A DNA stretch of 64,000 bases, from positions 2,604,001 through 2,668,000 of the forward strand of contig NZ_LT629777.1 in NCBI RefSeq assembly GCF_900105475.1. Reading direction: 5' to 3'. The translations under genes and the position numbers were made by a program. Of the stretch, positions 18,883 through 28,096 are shown in pieces; within the stretch, counting starts at the first letter, position 1; each line of letters begins with the position of its first letter. Source of the DNA: Pseudomonas asplenii (GTDB lineage Bacteria > Pseudomonadota > Gammaproteobacteria > Pseudomonadales > Pseudomonadaceae). A model generated the notes under the pieces. That model was not told the DNA's origin, made no database searches, and saw only the letters and a program-made list of their open reading frames with translations.

Positions 18883-18911
18883 AGGGTTGGCCTTGTGGCG
18901 AGCGGCAGTGA

Positions 18912-20183
18912 TTACACCAGCGGTTCGTCGGTCTTCTTCTTCCAGCCATCGTTACCCGGCAGGATCAGGTTCAGCGCAATCGCGACCACCGCACACAGGG
19001 CTATGCCCTTGAGGCCGAAATCGTCGGGGCCGGTGCCACTGCCCACCAGTACGCCGCCGATGCCAAACACCAGCGTCACCGAGACGATCACCAGATTGCG
19101 CGCTTCGCCCAGGTCGATCTTGTGGCGAATCAGGGTGTTCATGCCCACCGCCGCGATAGAGCCGAACAGCAGGCACAGAATCCCGCCCATCACCGGCACC
19201 GGAATGCTCTGCAGCAGCGCACCGAACTTGCCGATGAACGCCAGGCTGATGGCGAAGATCGCCGCCCAGGTCATGATTTTCGGGTTGTAGTTCTTGGTCA
19301 GCATCACCGCGCCGGTGACTTCGGCATAGGTGGTGTTGGGCGGGCCACCGAACAGGCCGGCCGCCGTGGTGGCGATGCCGTCACCGAGCAGGGTGCGATG
19401 CAGGCCGGGCTTCTTCAGGTAGTCGCGACCGGTCACGCTACCGACCGCGATCACCCCACCGATATGCTCGATGGCCGGCGCCAGCGCCACCGGCACGATG
19501 AACAGGATCGCCTGCCAGTTGAACTCCGGAGCGGTAAAGTGCGGCAGTGCCAGCCAAGGCGCCGCAGCGATCTTCGCGGTGTCGACCACGCCGAAGTAGA
19601 ACGACATGGCAAAGCCCACCAGTACCCCGGAAATGATTGGTACCAGACGGAAAATCCCCTTGCCGAACACCGCGACAATCAGGGTGGTCAGCAGGGCCGG
19701 CATGGAAATCAGCATCGCCGTGCGGTAGGGGATCAGTTCGCTGCCGTCGCCGGCCTTGCCCATCGCCATGTTCGCGGCAATCGGCGCCATCGCCAGGCCA
19801 ATGGAGATGACCACCGGGCCAATCACCACGGGCGGCAGCAGGCGGTCGATGAAACCGGTGCCCTTGATCTTCACGGCCAGGCCGAGGAAGGTGTAGACGA
19901 AGCCTGCCGCCATCACCCCCCCCATGGTCGCGGCGAGGCCGAACTGGCCCTTGGCGAGAATGATCGGGGTGATGAAGGCAAAGCTCGATGCCAGGAACAC
20001 CGGTACCTGGCGGCCGGTGACCAATTGGAACAGCAGAGTCCCAAGGCCCGCCGTGAACAGCGCGACATTCGGGTCCAGCCCGGTAATCAGCGGCATCAGC
20101 ACCAGCGCGCCGAAGGCTACGAAGAGCATCTGTGCGCCCGACAGCACCGTGCGCCAGAGCGGGTCGTTGAACTCATCCTGCAT
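18912..20183 (-). CDS. uraA: Uracil permease
   Basis: 423 residues. A nucleobase-cation symporter-2 family membrane protein (NCS2), about 14 hydrophobic segments, importing uracil with protons across the inner membrane. Family features: VPVFLASSFAFITPII early, EHIGGVIAVGSVTGRD (the conserved EHIG(D/G) substrate site) and GGPPNTTYAEVTGAV, the NCS2 signature QNxG/PNTTY type. It starts 2 bases after the upp stop, so salvage enzyme and permease form one operon. C-terminal tail is short and charged. Xanthine permeases share the fold, but pairing with upp points to uracil. Confidence 0.95.
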   Translation of the reverse strand: MQDEFNDPLWRTVLSGAQMLFVAFGALVLMPLITGLDPNVALFTAGLGTLLFQLVTGRQVPVFLASSFAFITPIILAKGQFGLAATMGGVMAAGFVYTFLGLAVKIKGTGFIDRLLPPVVIGPVVISIGLAMAPIAANMAMGKAGDGSELIPYRTAMLISMPALLTTLIVAVFGKGIFRLVPIISGVLVGFAMSFYFGVVDTAKIAAAPWLALPHFTAPEFNWQAILFIVPVALAPAIEHIGGVIAVGSVTGRDYLKKPGLHRTLLGDGIATTAAGLFGGPPNTTYAEVTGAVMLTKNYNPKIMTWAAIFAISLAFIGKFGALLQSIPVPVMGGILCLLFGSIAAVGMNTLIRHKIDLGEARNLVIVSVTLVFGIGGVLVGSGTGPDDFGLKGIALCAVVAIALNLILPGNDGWKKKTDEPLV

Positions 20184-20185
20184 GT

Positions 20186-20824
20186 TCAGGCGTCCTTCTG
20201 CTTGGTGCCGAAGATCTTGTCGCCCGCATCGCCGAGGCCCGGAATGATGTAGCCGTGCTCATTCAGTTTTTCGTCGATGGAGGCGGTGTAGAGGGTGACG
20301 TCCGGGTGGGCTTTTTCGACCACGGCGATACCTTCCGGCGCAGCGACCAGCACCATGGCGCAGATATCCTTGCAACCGGCTTTCTTCAGCAGGTCGATGG
20401 TGGCGACCATTGAACCACCGGTGGCGAGCATCGGATCGATGATCATCGCCAGGCGCTCGTCGATTTCCGGCACCAGTTTTTCCAGGTAGGTATGGGCTTC
20501 GAGGGTTTCCTCGTTGCGGGCCACGCCCACGGCGCTGACCTTGGCACCTGGAATCAGGCTGAGTACGCCTTCGAGCATGCCGATGCCGGCCCGCAGGATC
20601 GGAACAACGGTAATTTTCTTACCGGCGATCTTCTCGACTTGGACGGTGCCGCACCAGCCTTCGATGTCATAGGTTTCGAGGGGCAGATCCTTGGTTGCTT
20701 CGTAGGTCAGCAACGCTCCGACTTCCTGGGCAAGCTCACGGAAGTTCTTCGTGCTAATGTCTGCGCGGCGCATGAGACCGAGCTTGTGACGGATCAGCGG
20801 ATGGCGGATCTCACGGATGGGCAT
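20186..20824 (-). CDS. upp: Uracil phosphoribosyltransferase
   Basis: 212 residues. Converts uracil and PRPP to UMP in pyrimidine salvage. The PRPP loop is visible as [18 protein letters not shown], and the uracil-binding C-terminal segment as [17 protein letters not shown]. The N-terminus [19 protein letters not shown] is the standard family start. First gene of a upp-uraA operon, divergent from hpt across 187 bases. Confidence 0.98.
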   Translation of the reverse strand: MPIREIRHPLIRHKLGLMRRADISTKNFRELAQEVGALLTYEATKDLPLETYDIEGWCGTVQVEKIAGKKITVVPILRAGIGMLEGVLSLIPGAKVSAVGVARNEETLEAHTYLEKLVPEIDERLAMIIDPMLATGGSMVATIDLLKKAGCKDICAMVLVAAPEGIAVVEKAHPDVTLYTASIDEKLNEHGYIIPGLGDAGDKIFGTKQKDA

Positions 20825-21011
20825 AGGGAAAGGCTCCGACGGCGGGCAAAAAAACCGGTCTAGATTAATCTATCCGGGGTTTATGTCCTATAGACCCGTA
20901 GTACGTTAGTCCAGAAACGCTTGATCTGGCCTGCGCGGGTGCGTACCTTTGCCCGCTTTTCTTGCGCAGCCCTCTGCACAAGTTCCATTTGAGTCCCTTT
21001 TGGAGAGCGCC
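20825..21011. promoter_or_regulatory. Divergent upp / hpt promoter region
   Basis: 187 bases between two nucleobase salvage genes transcribed apart. The stretch 20863-20880 (TCTAGATTAATCTATCC) is AT-rich and contains a short inverted repeat (GATTAATC). I could not identify a known regulator site. Confidence 0.35.
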
Positions 21012-21569
21012 ATGTCCGCTGATCTCGAGCATATCCGTCAAGTCATGCGCGAAGCCGACTGTCTGTACACCAACGCTGAAGTCGAGGCGGCGATTGCCCG
21101 TGTCGGCGCGCAGATCAATGCCGAGTTGGCCGAGCGCAACCCGGTGGTGTTCTGCGTGATGAACGGCGGCCTGATTTTCGCCGGCAAACTGCTGACTTGT
21201 CTCGACTTCCCGCTGGAAGCCTCTTACCTGCACGCCACCCGTTACCGCAACGAAACCAGCGGCGGCGAGCTGTTCTGGAAGGCCAAGCCGGAAGTGTCGT
21301 TCATCGACCGCGACGTCCTGATCATCGATGACATCCTCGACGAAGGTCACACCCTCGGCGCGATCATCGACTTCTGCAAGCACGCCGGTGCCCGCCAGGT
21401 GCACACTGCCGTGCTGATCGACAAGGAGCACGACCGCAAGGCCCGTCCGGACCTCAAGGCCGATTACGTCGGCCTGCCGTGCATAGACCGTTACATCTTC
21501 GGTTATGGCATGGACTACAAGGGTTACTGGCGTAACGCTGCCGGCATCTTTGCGGTCAAGGGCCTGTAA
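21012..21569 (+). CDS. hpt: Hypoxanthine-guanine phosphoribosyltransferase
   Basis: 185 residues. Salvages hypoxanthine or guanine with PRPP to IMP or GMP. The PRPP motif is DVLIIDDILDEGHTLG, and the N-terminal purine-site element is VVFCVMNGGLIFAGKL. This is the short hypoxanthine-guanine type common in pseudomonads (PA4645-like). The start was set at 21012 (MSADLEHIRQ), with TGGAGAG upstream; the longer reading adds a non-conserved leader. Three bases separate it from the WbuC-type gene, so the pair is cotranscribed. Confidence 0.93.
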   Translation: MSADLEHIRQVMREADCLYTNAEVEAAIARVGAQINAELAERNPVVFCVMNGGLIFAGKLLTCLDFPLEASYLHATRYRNETSGGELFWKAKPEVSFIDRDVLIIDDILDEGHTLGAIIDFCKHAGARQVHTAVLIDKEHDRKARPDLKADYVGLPCIDRYIFGYGMDYKGYWRNAAGIFAVKGL

Positions 21570-21572
21570 CCC

Positions 21573-22046
21573 ATGGCTGCGCCCAGCTTTCTCGATTCGA
21601 CGTTGTTTGCCGACCTGGCCGCGAAGGCTGCGGCCAGTCCGCGTGGGCGTACGCACCACAACTTCCATCAGATGGACGAGCCATGCCACCGCATGGCAGT
21701 TGGCTTGCAGCCGAGTACCTATGTGCCGCCCCATCGACACCTGAGTGCGGACAAGGCGGAAACCCTGTTGGTGCTCAGAGGCAGCCTGGGTCTGCTGGTG
21801 TTCGACGAGCACGGTCAGGTGCTGGTACGGCGCGTCCTGCAGGCGGGTGGCGAGTGCCCGGCGGTGGATCTGCCGGCCGGGGTATTCCACGGTTTGGTGG
21901 TGCTTGAACCCGATACGGTGATGTTCGAGTGCAAAGCCGGCCCCTATCGCCCCGTGGGTGAGGGCGAACTGGCGGCCTGGGCCCCGCGTGAAGGCGAGGC
22001 GGGCGTTGCCGACTATCAGGCCTGGATGCGCGCGCAGTTCGACTGA
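21573..22046 (+). CDS. WbuC-family cupin-fold metalloprotein
   Basis: 157 residues. Cupin beta-barrel with a metal-binding set: the HRH in YVPPHRHLSADKAET and the later PAGVFHGLVVL provide the usual His ligands. The preceding HHNFHQMDEPCHRMAVGL segment is the WbuC N-terminal signature. The family was named from O-antigen clusters but its reaction is not settled. It follows hpt by 3 bases. No export signal, so cytosolic. Confidence 0.85.
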   Translation: MAAPSFLDSTLFADLAAKAAASPRGRTHHNFHQMDEPCHRMAVGLQPSTYVPPHRHLSADKAETLLVLRGSLGLLVFDEHGQVLVRRVLQAGGECPAVDLPAGVFHGLVVLEPDTVMFECKAGPYRPVGEGELAAWAPREGEAGVADYQAWMRAQFD

Positions 22047-22120
22047 ACAGCTTGCACAGAAAGATGGGCGACTTTGCCGTATCATTAGCCCCCTAACGAC
22101 AGGCAACGGGTTTTCAGGGC

Positions 22121-23062
22121 ATGCTGGCCATCTTTCTCGGTACATTGACCATCACTGCGCCGGTTTTCGCCATGTTGTTCCTGGGCGTGGCGCTCAAGCG
22201 GGTGGGCTGGATCAACGACAACTTCATCCACACCGCTTCGGCGTTGGTGTTCAACGTCACCATGCCGGCGCTGTTGTTCCTCGGCATTATTCACGCCGAT
22301 CTGCATTCGGCGCTCAAGCCTGCGGTGCTGGGCTATTTTGCCGTTGCTACCCTGGTGTCATTCGCCGGGGCCTGGGGCTGGGCCATCTGGCGTTGTCCCA
22401 GAGAGGACCGTGGGATTTATACCCAGGGGGCCTTTCGTGGCAACAACGGGGTGATCGGCCTGGCGCTGGCCGCCAGCATGTATGGCGACTACGGGATTTC
22501 CCTCGGGGCTATTCTCGCGGCGCTGGTGATCCTGTTCTACAACACCCTGTCGACCATCGTTCTGGCGGTCTACAGTCCGGTGATCAAATCCGATCCCTGG
22601 AGTATCAGCAAGAGCGTGCTGAGCAACCCGCTGATCATCAGTGTGATCGCGGCGGCGCCCTTTGCCTATTTCCAGATCGGCCTGCCCGGCTGGCTGGAGA
22701 CTTCCGGCAACTACCTGGCGCAGATGACCCTGCCATTGGCACTGATCTGCATTGGCGGCACCTTGTCTCTGGCGGCGCTGCGCAAGAGTGGTGACATGGC
22801 GTTGAGCGCCAGCCTGGTGAAAATGGTCGGCATGCCGCTGTTCTCCACCCTGGGTGCCTGGCTCTGCGGTTTTCGTGGTGCGGAACTGGGTATCCTGTTC
22901 CTGTACTTCGCCAGTCCCACGGCGGCGGCCAGTTTTGTCATGGCCCGTGCGGCCAATGGCAATCATGAGCTGGCCGCCGCGATCATCGTGATCACCACGC
23001 TGATGGCGGCACTGACCACCAATATCGGCATTTTCGTCCTGCAGTGGGGCGGCTGGATCTAA
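22121..23062 (+). CDS. AEC-family (auxin efflux carrier) transporter
   Basis: 313 residues with about ten hydrophobic segments. The N-terminal LTITAPVFAMLFLGVALKR and FNVTMPALLFLGI (with the conserved Asn and Pro in the broken helix) are typical of AEC/membrane transport protein family PF03547, as is GLALAASMYGDYG. Members export or import small organic acids (malonate, auxin-like) in a proton- or sodium-coupled way; the substrate here is not predictable. Likely own promoter in the 74-base gap after the WbuC-type gene. Confidence 0.88.
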   Translation: MLAIFLGTLTITAPVFAMLFLGVALKRVGWINDNFIHTASALVFNVTMPALLFLGIIHADLHSALKPAVLGYFAVATLVSFAGAWGWAIWRCPREDRGIYTQGAFRGNNGVIGLALAASMYGDYGISLGAILAALVILFYNTLSTIVLAVYSPVIKSDPWSISKSVLSNPLIISVIAAAPFAYFQIGLPGWLETSGNYLAQMTLPLALICIGGTLSLAALRKSGDMALSASLVKMVGMPLFSTLGAWLCGFRGAELGILFLYFASPTAAASFVMARAANGNHELAAAIIVITTLMAALTTNIGIFVLQWGGWI

Positions 23063-23079
23063 GCGGCCCTTGTGGCGAG

Positions 23080-23460
23080 TCAGTCGGCTTGCTGGTAGGT
23101 GTCGATGACTTCCTGGGCGGCACGGAAGGCGTCGATCGCCGCCGGCACGCCGGCATACACCGCGCAATGTAGCAGCGCCTCGCGGATTTCCTCCACGGTG
23201 CAGCCGTTGTTCAGCGCACCGCGTACGTGGCCCTTGAGTTCCTGCGGGCACTTGAGGGCGGTCAGCGCGGCCAGGGTGATCAGGCTGCGGGTCTTGAGCG
23301 GTAGCCCCTCACGATTCCAGACACTGCCCCAGGCATGTTCATTGACGAAATCCTGCAGCGGCTGGCTGAACTCGGTGGCATTGCCCAGGGCGCGGTCGAC
23401 GAATGCATCGCCCATGACCTGGCGACGCATCTCGACGCCGGGTTTTTTCTGATCGGTCAT
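23080..23460 (-). CDS. Carboxymuconolactone decarboxylase-family protein
   Basis: 126 residues, the size of a single CMD domain (PcaC-like). Visible: RQVMGDAFVDRAL at the start, PLKTRSLITLAALTALKCPQ and the conserved GHVRGALNNGCTVEEIREALLH, ending in AIDAFRAAQEV. PcaC itself decarboxylates 4-carboxymuconolactone, but no other protocatechuate genes are nearby, so the role may differ (AhpD-like peroxidase activity requires a CxxC, which I do not see). The start at 23460 (MTDQKKPGVEMRRQ) lies 11 bases after the antiporter stop. Confidence 0.88.
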   Translation of the reverse strand: MTDQKKPGVEMRRQVMGDAFVDRALGNATEFSQPLQDFVNEHAWGSVWNREGLPLKTRSLITLAALTALKCPQELKGHVRGALNNGCTVEEIREALLHCAVYAGVPAAIDAFRAAQEVIDTYQQAD

Positions 23461-23471
23461 TGCAGTGACTC

Positions 23472-24548
23472 CTAGGAATGTTGGCGCCGCCAGGCTCTGA
23501 GCGTGCTGAACAGCAGGTACGCCCCCAGCGCCGGCAAGACGAAAAACAGCATCAGGTGTTCCAGGCGCACCGCCATTGGCATGCCGGTGGTGAACCACAC
23601 CACGTGCAGTCCGTAGGCCAGGTAAAGGCCGAGAAACAGCAGGCCCTCGGCGCGGGTGATGCGATAACCGGAGTAGAACACCGGCCAGCACAGTAACGCG
23701 ACGCCGAGCATCACCGGCAGGTCGAACGACAGCGCATTGGGGGATACCGATAGCGGCTCGGGGGCGATCAGTGCGGTCACTCCGAGTACCCCCAGCAGGT
23801 TGAACAGGTTGCCGCCGATCACGTTGCCGACAGCGATATCCCGTTGACCGCGCAGGGCGGCGATCAGCGACGTGGCCAACTGGGGCAGCGAGGTGCCGAC
23901 CGCAACCACTGTCAGGCCGATGATCCGTTCCGACAAGCCCAGTTCCGTGGCCACCTCCACGGCGGCGTCGAGCAGCAAGCGCCCGGCGAGGGTCAGCAGG
24001 GCCAGGCCGAGCAGCATCCAGAAGACGCTGCTGACCCAGGGTGCGCGCCGGCGATGCGTTTGCGGCGCCTGGGTATGGGGCGTCTGGCTGTTTTGCGAAG
24101 TGCGCAGGAGTAATCCCAGGTACAGCGCAAATATCAGCAGCATCAGCATGCCGTCGAGACGACCCAATTCTTCATTGAAGGCCAGGCCGAAGATCAGCAG
24201 ACTGGCGACGATCATCAGCGGGATATCCAGGCGCACCAGTTGGCGCGACACCCGCAAGGGAATGATCAGCGCCGAGAGGCCCAGGGTCACCAGCGTATTG
24301 AAGATGTTACTGCCAATCACGCTGCCGACCGCGATATCGGCGTTTTCCTGGAAGGCCGCCTGCAGGCTGACGGCCATTTGTGGCGCGCTGCTGCCGAAGG
24401 CGACGATGGTCAGGCCGATCAGCAACGGGCGTACCCGCACGCTGGCGGCCAGGCGGACGGCCGCGCGCACCAGCAATTCGGCGCCGATGATCAGCAGTAA
24501 CAGGCCGCCGAGCAGTTGGATCAGGCTCAGGATCGGCAGTTGGGTCAA
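23472..24548 (-). CDS. Calcium/sodium antiporter (CaCA family)
   Basis: About 358 residues. Two inverted repeats of the cation/Ca2+ exchanger family: alpha-1 (GLTIVAFGSSAPQMAVSLQA with VGSVIGSNIFNTLVTLG) and alpha-2 (GLTVVAVGTSLPQLATSLIA with VGNVIGGNLFNLLGVLG), about ten membrane helices and a hydrophilic central loop. In alpha-1 the usual acidic residue of G-S-S-x-P-E is Gln (APQMAV), and alpha-2 also has Gln (LPQLAT), so ion selectivity may differ from YrbG. No ATG precedes the first helix except one deep inside the upstream lipoprotein gene; I used the in-frame TTG at 24548, but the start is uncertain. Confidence 0.82.
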   Translation of the reverse strand: MTQLPILSLIQLLGGLLLLIIGAELLVRAAVRLAASVRVRPLLIGLTIVAFGSSAPQMAVSLQAAFQENADIAVGSVIGSNIFNTLVTLGLSALIIPLRVSRQLVRLDIPLMIVASLLIFGLAFNEELGRLDGMLMLLIFALYLGLLLRTSQNSQTPHTQAPQTHRRRAPWVSSVFWMLLGLALLTLAGRLLLDAAVEVATELGLSERIIGLTVVAVGTSLPQLATSLIAALRGQRDIAVGNVIGGNLFNLLGVLGVTALIAPEPLSVSPNALSFDLPVMLGVALLCWPVFYSGYRITRAEGLLFLGLYLAYGLHVVWFTTGMPMAVRLEHLMLFFVLPALGAYLLFSTLRAWRRQHS

Positions 24549-24573
24549 TCCGAAAATGGCGGGGCTCCCGGAA

Positions 24574-24945
24574 TCAGTCGTTGAGGCTCTGGACGCGCAC
24601 GCGTGCGGTGCCACTTTGTAGCATGCCCAACTGTTCGGCGGCTTGTCGGGAAACATCGATCAGGCGCCCACGGGTGTGCGGGCCGCGATCATTGATACGG
24701 ACCACGACGCTTCGGTCGTTGGCGAGGTTGGTAATTTTCACCCGGGTGCCGAAGGGCAATTGGCGGTGGGCGGCGGTCAGTGCGTTCTGGTCGAAGGTCT
24801 CGCCGCTGGCGGTGCGCTTGCCGTGATGCTTGCGACCGTAATAGGACGCCGTACCGGTTTCGTCGTAGCCGCGCGGGTCGATATCGTGGGTGGCGCAACC
24901 GGCCAGCAGAGAGAGGAAGGCAAAGGCGGCAAGCAGACGCTTCAT
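24574..24945 (-). CDS. RlpA-like double-psi beta-barrel lipoprotein
   Basis: 123 residues. Lipoprotein signal with LLAGC (Cys17) followed by a single RlpA domain: TGTASYYGRKHHGKRTASGETFD (abbreviated), LPFGTRVKITN and INDRGPHTRGRLIDVS, including the conserved Asp of RINDRGP. The C-terminal SPOR domain of full RlpA is absent, so this is the short septal-ring lytic transglycosylase-like form (PA4485-like), probably peptidoglycan-acting at the outer membrane. It lies downstream of gatB, separated by a strong hairpin. Confidence 0.9.
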   Translation of the reverse strand: MKRLLAAFAFLSLLAGCATHDIDPRGYDETGTASYYGRKHHGKRTASGETFDQNALTAAHRQLPFGTRVKITNLANDRSVVVRINDRGPHTRGRLIDVSRQAAEQLGMLQSGTARVRVQSLND

Positions 24946-24978
24946 GGGATGTCCTCGGTGGTGCCTTGCCAGGCGGTT

Positions 24979-25006
24979 GGGGTGAGGAGACGTGCCTCCT
25001 CACCCC
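24979..25006 (-). terminator. Strong hairpin after gatB
   Basis: A perfect 11-pair stem, GGGGTGAGGAG with CTCCTCACCCC, and a 6-base loop, 26 bases beyond the gatB stop. No T-run follows on the minus strand, so it may be an mRNA 3'-end stabiliser or a weak terminator rather than a canonical intrinsic terminator. Confidence 0.5.
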
Positions 25007-25032
25007 GGGGTTGCCCGCACACGTGGGTGCTA

Positions 25033-26478
25033 TCAGCCTTCGAGCTTGCTCTTGAGCAGCTCGTTCACCTGTTGCGGGTTGGCCTTGCCCTTGGACGCCT
25101 TCATCGCCTGGCCGACGAAGAAGCCGAACATCTTGCCGCGCTTGGCCTCATCCGCTGCACGGTACTGCTCGACCTGCTCGGCGTTGGCCGCCAGCACTTC
25201 GTCCAGTACCTTCTCGATCGCGCCGGTGTCGGTGACCTGTTTCAGGCCACGGGCCTCGATCACCTGATCGGCGCTGCCTTCGCCGTTGGCCATGGCCTCG
25301 AACACGGTCTTGGCGATCTTGCCGGAGATGGTGTTGTCCTTGATCCGCAGCAGCATGCCGCCCAGTTGCTCGGCGGTGACCGGCGCCTGGTCGATTTCCA
25401 CGCCCAGCTTGTTCAGCAGGCTGCCCAGCTCGACCATGACCCAGTTGGCCGCCAGCTTGGCGTCGGTGCTGATGGCGACCACCTGTTCGAAGTATTCCGC
25501 CTGCTCGCGGCTCGAGGCCAGGACGCTGGCGTCGTACAGCGACAGACCGTACTGCGACTGGAAGCGCTCGCGTTTCTGCGGCGGCAGTTCCGGCAGGTTG
25601 GCACGTACGTCAGCCAGGAACGAGTCCTCGATGACCACCGGCAGCAGGTCTGGATCGGGGAAGTAACGATAGTCGTTGGCTTCCTCCTTGCTGCGCATGG
25701 CGCGGGTTTCGTCCTTGTTCGGATCGTACAGGCGGGTTTGCTGGATAACCTTGCCACCGTCCTCGATCAGCTCGATCTGGCGCTGTACTTCGCTGTTGAT
25801 CGCCTTCTCGATGAAACGGAACGAGTTGACGTTCTTGATCTCGCAGCGGGTGCCGAACTCGACCTGGCCCTTGGGGCGGATCGAGACGTTGCAGTCGCAG
25901 CGCAGCGAGCCTTCGGCCATGTTGCCGTCGCAGATGCCCAGGTAGCGCACCAGTGCGTGGATCGCCTTGACGTAGGCCACGGCCTCCTTGGCGCTGCGCA
26001 TGTCCGGTTCGGAGACGATTTCCAGCAGCGGGGTGCCCGCACGGTTCAGGTCGATGCCGGTGGCGCCGCTGAAGTCTTCGTGCAGGCTCTTGCCGGCATC
26101 CTCTTCCAGGTGCGCGCGGGTCACGCCGATACGTTTGACCGTGCCGTCTTCCAGGGTAATGTCCAGGTGGCCCTTGCCGACGATCGGCAGTTCCATCTGG
26201 CTGATCTGGTAGCCCTTGGGCAGGTCCGGGTAGAAGTAGTTCTTGCGGGCGAACACGTTGTGCTGGCCGATCTCGGCGTCGATCGCCAGGCCGAACTTCA
26301 CCGCCATGTGTACCGCTTCCTGGTTCAGCACCGGCAGTACGCCAGGCATGCCCAGGTCAACCAGGCTGGCCTGGGTGTTGGGTTCGGAGCCGAAAGTGGT
26401 CGAGCTGCCGGAGAAAATCTTCGATTGGGTGGCGAGCTGGGTGTGAATCTCCAGCCCGATCACGACTTCCCATTGCAT
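25033..26478 (-). CDS. gatB: Aspartyl/glutamyl-tRNA amidotransferase subunit B
   Basis: 481 residues. GatB binds and activates mischarged Glu-tRNA(Gln) or Asp-tRNA(Asn) in the GatCAB complex. The N-terminus [20 protein letters not shown] and the signature [14 protein letters not shown] are diagnostic; the C-terminal YqeY-like tail domain ([19 protein letters not shown] onwards) is present. A long palindrome separates it from gatA in the same orientation. Confidence 0.98.
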   Translation of the reverse strand: MQWEVVIGLEIHTQLATQSKIFSGSSTTFGSEPNTQASLVDLGMPGVLPVLNQEAVHMAVKFGLAIDAEIGQHNVFARKNYFYPDLPKGYQISQMELPIVGKGHLDITLEDGTVKRIGVTRAHLEEDAGKSLHEDFSGATGIDLNRAGTPLLEIVSEPDMRSAKEAVAYVKAIHALVRYLGICDGNMAEGSLRCDCNVSIRPKGQVEFGTRCEIKNVNSFRFIEKAINSEVQRQIELIEDGGKVIQQTRLYDPNKDETRAMRSKEEANDYRYFPDPDLLPVVIEDSFLADVRANLPELPPQKRERFQSQYGLSLYDASVLASSREQAEYFEQVVAISTDAKLAANWVMVELGSLLNKLGVEIDQAPVTAEQLGGMLLRIKDNTISGKIAKTVFEAMANGEGSADQVIEARGLKQVTDTGAIEKVLDEVLAANAEQVEQYRAADEAKRGKMFGFFVGQAMKASKGKANPQQVNELLKSKLEG

Positions 26479-26509
26479 GGTGTTTCTCCTCGAAATCGTT
26501 CCAGGGGAC

Positions 26510-26634
26510 TTTTGAAGCGTTACGAGCGAAGGTAAGGCAAGGCGAAAGCTGACGAGTAAGCGGAGTTGACATTAGTCAATGAGCATTACGAGTCAGCTTT
26601 CAACGCAGCCTTGCCGAGCGCAGTCGCTTCAAAA
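26510..26634. repeat. Long imperfect palindrome between gatA and gatB
   Basis: A roughly 125-base inverted repeat. Outer arms 26510-26553 and 26592-26634 agree over most of 43-44 positions (TTTTGAAGCG and GAAAGCTGAC at the ends are shared exactly), and the centre TTGAC-ATTA-GTCAA (26566-26579) pairs as well, so the whole element could fold into one long hairpin in the gatCAB mRNA. Its right arm overlaps the gatA stop codon by a few bases. It could be a mobile repeat or an mRNA processing site. Confidence 0.75.
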
Positions 26635-28080
26635 CCCCTGGGGGGTGCGGGTGTGCCAGTCAGTGTGTAACTGATACTGGTGCGCAACGTTGAGCAAGCG
26701 GCCTTCCTGGAAATACGGGGCAAGCAATTGCACGCCGACCGGCAAGCCGTCGACGAAACCCGCTGGCATGGACAAGCCCGGCAGACCCGCGAGGTTGGCG
26801 GTGATGGTGTAGAAGTCTTCCAGATACTCGGCGACCGGATCGTTGTTCTTGGCGCCGATCTTCCAGGCCGGGTTGGGCGTGGTCGGGCCGAGAATGACGT
26901 CGACTTCCTTGAAGGCGTTCATGAAGTCGTTCTTGATCAGGCGGCGGATCTTCTGCGCCTTGAGGTAGTAGGCATCGTAATAGCCGGCCGACAGGGCGTA
27001 GGTGCCGACCATGATCCGGCGCTGCACTTCGGCGCCGAAACCTTCGCCACGGGAGCGCTTGTACAGGTCGGTGAGGTCTTTCGGGTTTTCGCAGCGATGG
27101 CCGAAGCGCACGCCGTCGAAACGCGACAGGTTGGACGAGGCCTCGGCCGGTGCGATCACGTAGTAGGCAGGGATCGCGTGCTGGTTGTTCGGCAGGCTGA
27201 TCTCCTTGATCACCGCGCCGAGCTTTTCCAGCTCCTTGATGCTGGCGTGCACCCGCTCGGCGATGCGCGGGTCGAGACCGGCGCTGAAGTATTCCTTCGG
27301 CACGCCGATGCGCAGGCCCTGCAGCGAGTCGTTCAGGCTGGCGCTGTAGTCCGGCACCGGCTCATCGATGCTGGTGGAGTCCTGCGGGTCGAAACCGGCC
27401 ATGCCTTGCAGCAGCAGTGCGCAGTCTTCGGCGGTGCGGGCCAGAGGGCCACCCTGGTCGAGGCTGGAGGCATAGGCGATCATGCCCCAGCGCGAGACAC
27501 GACCGTAGGTCGGCTTCAGGCCGGTGAGGTTGGTGAACGCAGCAGGCTGGCGGATCGAGCCGCCGGTGTCGGTCGCGGTGGCCGCAGGCAGCAGGCGCGC
27601 GGCAACGGCCGCAGCCGAACCGCCGGACGAACCGCCCGGCACGTGCTCCAGGTTCCACGGGTTCTTGACCTTGCCGTAGTGGCTCGATTCGTTGGCCGAG
27701 CCCATGGCGAATTCGTCCATGTTGGTCTTGCCCAGGGTCACCGCGCCGGCAGCGGCGAGTTTGGCCACCACGGTGGCATCGTAGGGCGCCTTGAAGTTGT
27801 CGAGCATCTTCGAGCCGCAGCTGGTGCGCACGCCCTGGGTGCAGAACAGGTCCTTGTGGCCGATCGGTGCGCCGAGCAGGGCACCGCTTTCGCCATTGGC
27901 GCGACGCACGTCGGCGGCCTTGGCCTGTTGCAGGGCCAGTTCCTCGGTGAGGCTGATGAAGCTGTTGATCTGCGGGTCGAGCTGGGCAATGCGCGCCAGC
28001 AGGGTGCGGGTCAGTTCTTCGGCGGAAAACTTCTTGTCGGCGAGTCCGCGGGCGATCTCGGCCAGAGTCATTTGATGCAT
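26629..28080 (-). CDS. gatA: Aspartyl/glutamyl-tRNA amidotransferase subunit A
   Basis: 483 residues. Amidase-signature subunit that releases ammonia from glutamine for GatCAB. The catalytic Lys76 (IGHKDLF), Ser151 ([14 protein letters not shown]) and nucleophile Ser175 ([11 protein letters not shown]) triad is complete. Starts 16 bases after gatC. Its stop lies at the edge of the intergenic palindrome. Confidence 0.98.
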   Translation of the reverse strand: MHQMTLAEIARGLADKKFSAEELTRTLLARIAQLDPQINSFISLTEELALQQAKAADVRRANGESGALLGAPIGHKDLFCTQGVRTSCGSKMLDNFKAPYDATVVAKLAAAGAVTLGKTNMDEFAMGSANESSHYGKVKNPWNLEHVPGGSSGGSAAAVAARLLPAATATDTGGSIRQPAAFTNLTGLKPTYGRVSRWGMIAYASSLDQGGPLARTAEDCALLLQGMAGFDPQDSTSIDEPVPDYSASLNDSLQGLRIGVPKEYFSAGLDPRIAERVHASIKELEKLGAVIKEISLPNNQHAIPAYYVIAPAEASSNLSRFDGVRFGHRCENPKDLTDLYKRSRGEGFGAEVQRRIMVGTYALSAGYYDAYYLKAQKIRRLIKNDFMNAFKEVDVILGPTTPNPAWKIGAKNNDPVAEYLEDFYTITANLAGLPGLSMPAGFVDGLPVGVQLLAPYFQEGRLLNVAHQYQLHTDWHTRTPQGF

Positions 28081-28096
28081 TGCAGGCTCTTTCCCT

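Noticed and set aside
19122..20252. 376-codon plus-strand frame opposite uraA and upp
   Set aside because: Arg/His/Gln-rich antisense translation of membrane-protein codons; no domain and no promoter evidence.
20865..22145. 426-codon minus-strand frame spanning hpt and the cupin gene
   Set aside because: It crosses two well-supported genes and their boundary in antisense, with no start signal or domain.
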